A stretch of DNA of 6,819 bases, from assembly GCA_955652635.1 (NCBI GenBank), contig CATPBN010000274.1:1-6819 (forward strand). Reading direction: 5' to 3'. This DNA comes from an uncultured Gemmatimonadaceae bacterium (lineage in GTDB: Bacteria; Gemmatimonadota; Gemmatimonadetes; Gemmatimonadales; Gemmatimonadaceae). Positions 5,522 through 6,819 of this stretch are shown here, in pieces (position 1 is the first letter of the stretch; every line of letters begins with the position of its first letter). The position numbers and the translations under genes are program-made. The notes beneath the pieces were generated by a model. It had not been told where the DNA came from, did not search any database, and saw only the letters and a program-made list of their open reading frames with translations.

Positions 5522-6819
5522 TCACGCCCCCACCAGATCGGGTACCTGATCGCCGAGATGTCGCGGCTTGAGAACTGCCGCGTACCCGCCTTGCACGCGC
5601 TGCTTGTCGGCGGCAGGCCACATCACAACCAGTCCGCCCAGCGCCATGAGTGCGCCACCGAGCCACACCCATCGCACCAAGGGATTGAAGGTGACACGAA
5701 TCTCGGCATCGTTGGCGCCACGCACCCCGGCAAGGACGACGTACACGTCCTGCTTGAAGGATCCCATGATCCCCACTTCAGTCGACGGCTCGAACGTCGG
5801 TGCACCTCGGGAATCGACGTGCTGTCGCTTCTCGCTGGTGATGACGCCCGCGTGCTTTCCATCGCGCGTGACGTCGAGCGCGATCGCAGTGACTTCGCGA
5901 TTCAGGACGTTGTAGCGCGAGATCCCCTGACTGACGAAGGTCCAGTTGTGTCCCCAGGCATCGGTAACTGTCTTGGCATCACCGGCGTTCAGGTTGAGAT
6001 CGAACTCGCGCTTGAATGCGAGCCCCGCGAATGCCGCAAAGACCACGACGACGCCGAGGTGCACGATGTACCCGCCGTAACGGCGACGATTGCGCGCGAT
6101 GAGTCTTGGCAGCGCAATGACCCTCGACTCACCATACATCCGGTGCCGCGCACCGACCCCTTTGTAGAACTCCTGTACTATGGTAGCGACTACTAGCCCG
6201 CCAAACGTGTACGAGAGCAGCGCGGCAAGGTTGTGCACTCCGAATGCAAAAAAGAGAACGCCTACGGTAATCGAGACGCTCACCGGAATCAGGAACTGCC
6301 GCCTGAGATTCGCGACCGACGCGCGACGCCAGGCAATCAAAGGGCCAATTCCCGTGAGCAGCAACAGCAGCAGTCCGAGCGGGATGTTCACCGTATTAAA
6401 AAAGGGCGGACCCACCGTGATCTTGTTGCCGCGCACCGCCTCGCTGATGATCGGGAAGAGCGTCCCCCACAAGACCGAAAACGCGATTCCAACGAGCACG
6501 AGATTGTTGTAGAGGAACGCGGCCTCGCGGCTCACCATGCTCTCGAGCTCGGCGGTCGATTTCAGATCTTGCAGTCGCGTCGAGACGAGATAGGCAGTCA
6601 CGACGATCGCGAGAACCAGGAATCCCGCGAACCATTTCCCTACCGGTGACTGCGCGAACGAGTGAACACTCGAGATCACGCCGCTGCGCGTGATGAACGT
6701 ACCGAAGATCGCGAGGAGGAACGCCGACACGACGAGCGTGACGTTCCACTTGCGCAGCATCCCGCGCTTCTCCTGCACCATGATCGAGTGCAGGAACGCG
6801 GTGTTCACGAGCCACGGCA
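5522..6819 (-). CDS. ccmF: Cytochrome c heme lyase subunit CcmF (partial, N-terminus missing)
   Basis: The frame enters from the right edge (first complete codon 6817-6815) and gives 431 residues of the C-terminal two thirds of CcmF, the integral-membrane subunit that joins heme to apocytochrome c thiols. The visible sequence starts at PWLVNTAFLHS, which in CcmF follows the tryptophan-rich WWD domain, so that domain and roughly the first 240 residues lie outside the window. Three of the four conserved heme-ligand histidines can be placed (window numbering): H10 in FLHS (transmembrane, E. coli H261 equivalent), H52 in RSGVISSVHSFA (periplasmic, H303 equivalent) and H253 in YGGYIVHLGV (transmembrane, H491 equivalent). 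Other signatures are REAAFLYNNL, WGTLFPIISE, VGPPFFN, GIGPLIAWR, SFKQDVYVVL and NPLVRWVWLGG. About eight hydrophobic segments and a large periplasmic loop (about 269-378) are visible. It ends 17 nt before ccmH, so it is the upstream member of that operon. Confidence 0.96.
   Translation of the reverse strand, partial: PWLVNTAFLHSIMVQEKRGMLRKWNVTLVVSAFLLAIFGTFITRSGVISSVHSFAQSPVGKWFAGFLVLAIVVTAYLVSTRLQDLKSTAELESMVSREAAFLYNNLVLVGIAFSVLWGTLFPIISEAVRGNKITVGPPFFNTVNIPLGLLLLLLTGIGPLIAWRRASVANLRRQFLIPVSVSITVGVLFFAFGVHNLAALLSYTFGGLVVATIVQEFYKGVGARHRMYGESRVIALPRLIARNRRRYGGYIVHLGVVVVFAAFAGLAFKREFDLNLNAGDAKTVTDAWGHNWTFVSQGISRYNVLNREVTAIALDVTRDGKHAGVITSEKRQHVDSRGAPTFEPSTEVGIMGSFKQDVYVVLAGVRGANDAEIRVTFNPLVRWVWLGGALMALGGLVVMWPAADKQRVQGGYAAVLKPRHLGDQVPDLVGA

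Noticed and set aside
5505..5672. N-terminal extension of ccmH to 5672
   Set aside because: It would overlap the end of ccmF by about 150 bp, is Arg-rich, and would bury the twin-arginine signal 56 residues inside the protein.

Overview
The window looks like chromosomal DNA of a GC-rich Gram-negative bacterium, most likely a Gemmatimonadota or a close relative such as Acidobacteriota. The evidence is an Oar-like TonB-dependent receptor with an N-terminal carboxypeptidase-regulatory-like domain, a System I cytochrome c maturation cluster whose CcmH has the C-x-C-G-C-N cysteine pattern, and a small W/CxxC hypothetical protein of a type I recall from Gemmatimonadota. The taxonomic call is inference from protein style; no rRNA is present.

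Layout, left to right. Positions 1-2406 (minus) hold the first 802 codons of an outer-membrane TonB-dependent receptor whose C-terminus lies beyond the left edge. Between it and the next gene (2407-2502) is a 46-nt nested inverted repeat. Positions 2503-2787 (minus) encode a 94-residue soluble protein of unknown function with a strong ribosome binding site. A 145-bp divergent intergenic region (2788-2932) contains a 10-bp palindrome and a pyrimidine tract. Positions 2933-4558 (plus) encode a 541-residue exported TPR protein with a histidine-rich core and a C-x-x-C-H motif. It ends only 8 bp before the stop codon of the convergent cluster that fills the rest of the window.

That cluster (4567-6819, transcribed right to left) runs ccmF (5' end cut off by the right edge), ccmH, then a short CcmI-like membrane protein with a C-terminal zinc ribbon. 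The genes are tightly packed (17 nt between the first two, 4-nt ATGA overlap between the last two), so they are surely one operon. They act at the periplasmic face of the inner membrane: CcmF is the heme lyase core, CcmH handles apocytochrome cysteine thiols, and the CcmI-like protein probably chaperones apocytochrome or scaffolds the complex.

Non-standard points are a CcmH with a twin-arginine type signal, replacement of the usual CcmI TPR region by a zinc ribbon, no ccmG between ccmF and ccmH, and a neighbouring exported TPR protein carrying a potential heme-attachment motif. I saw no tRNA, rRNA, CRISPR array, insertion sequence or clear intrinsic terminator. The only non-coding stretches are short (96, 145, 8 and 17 bp).
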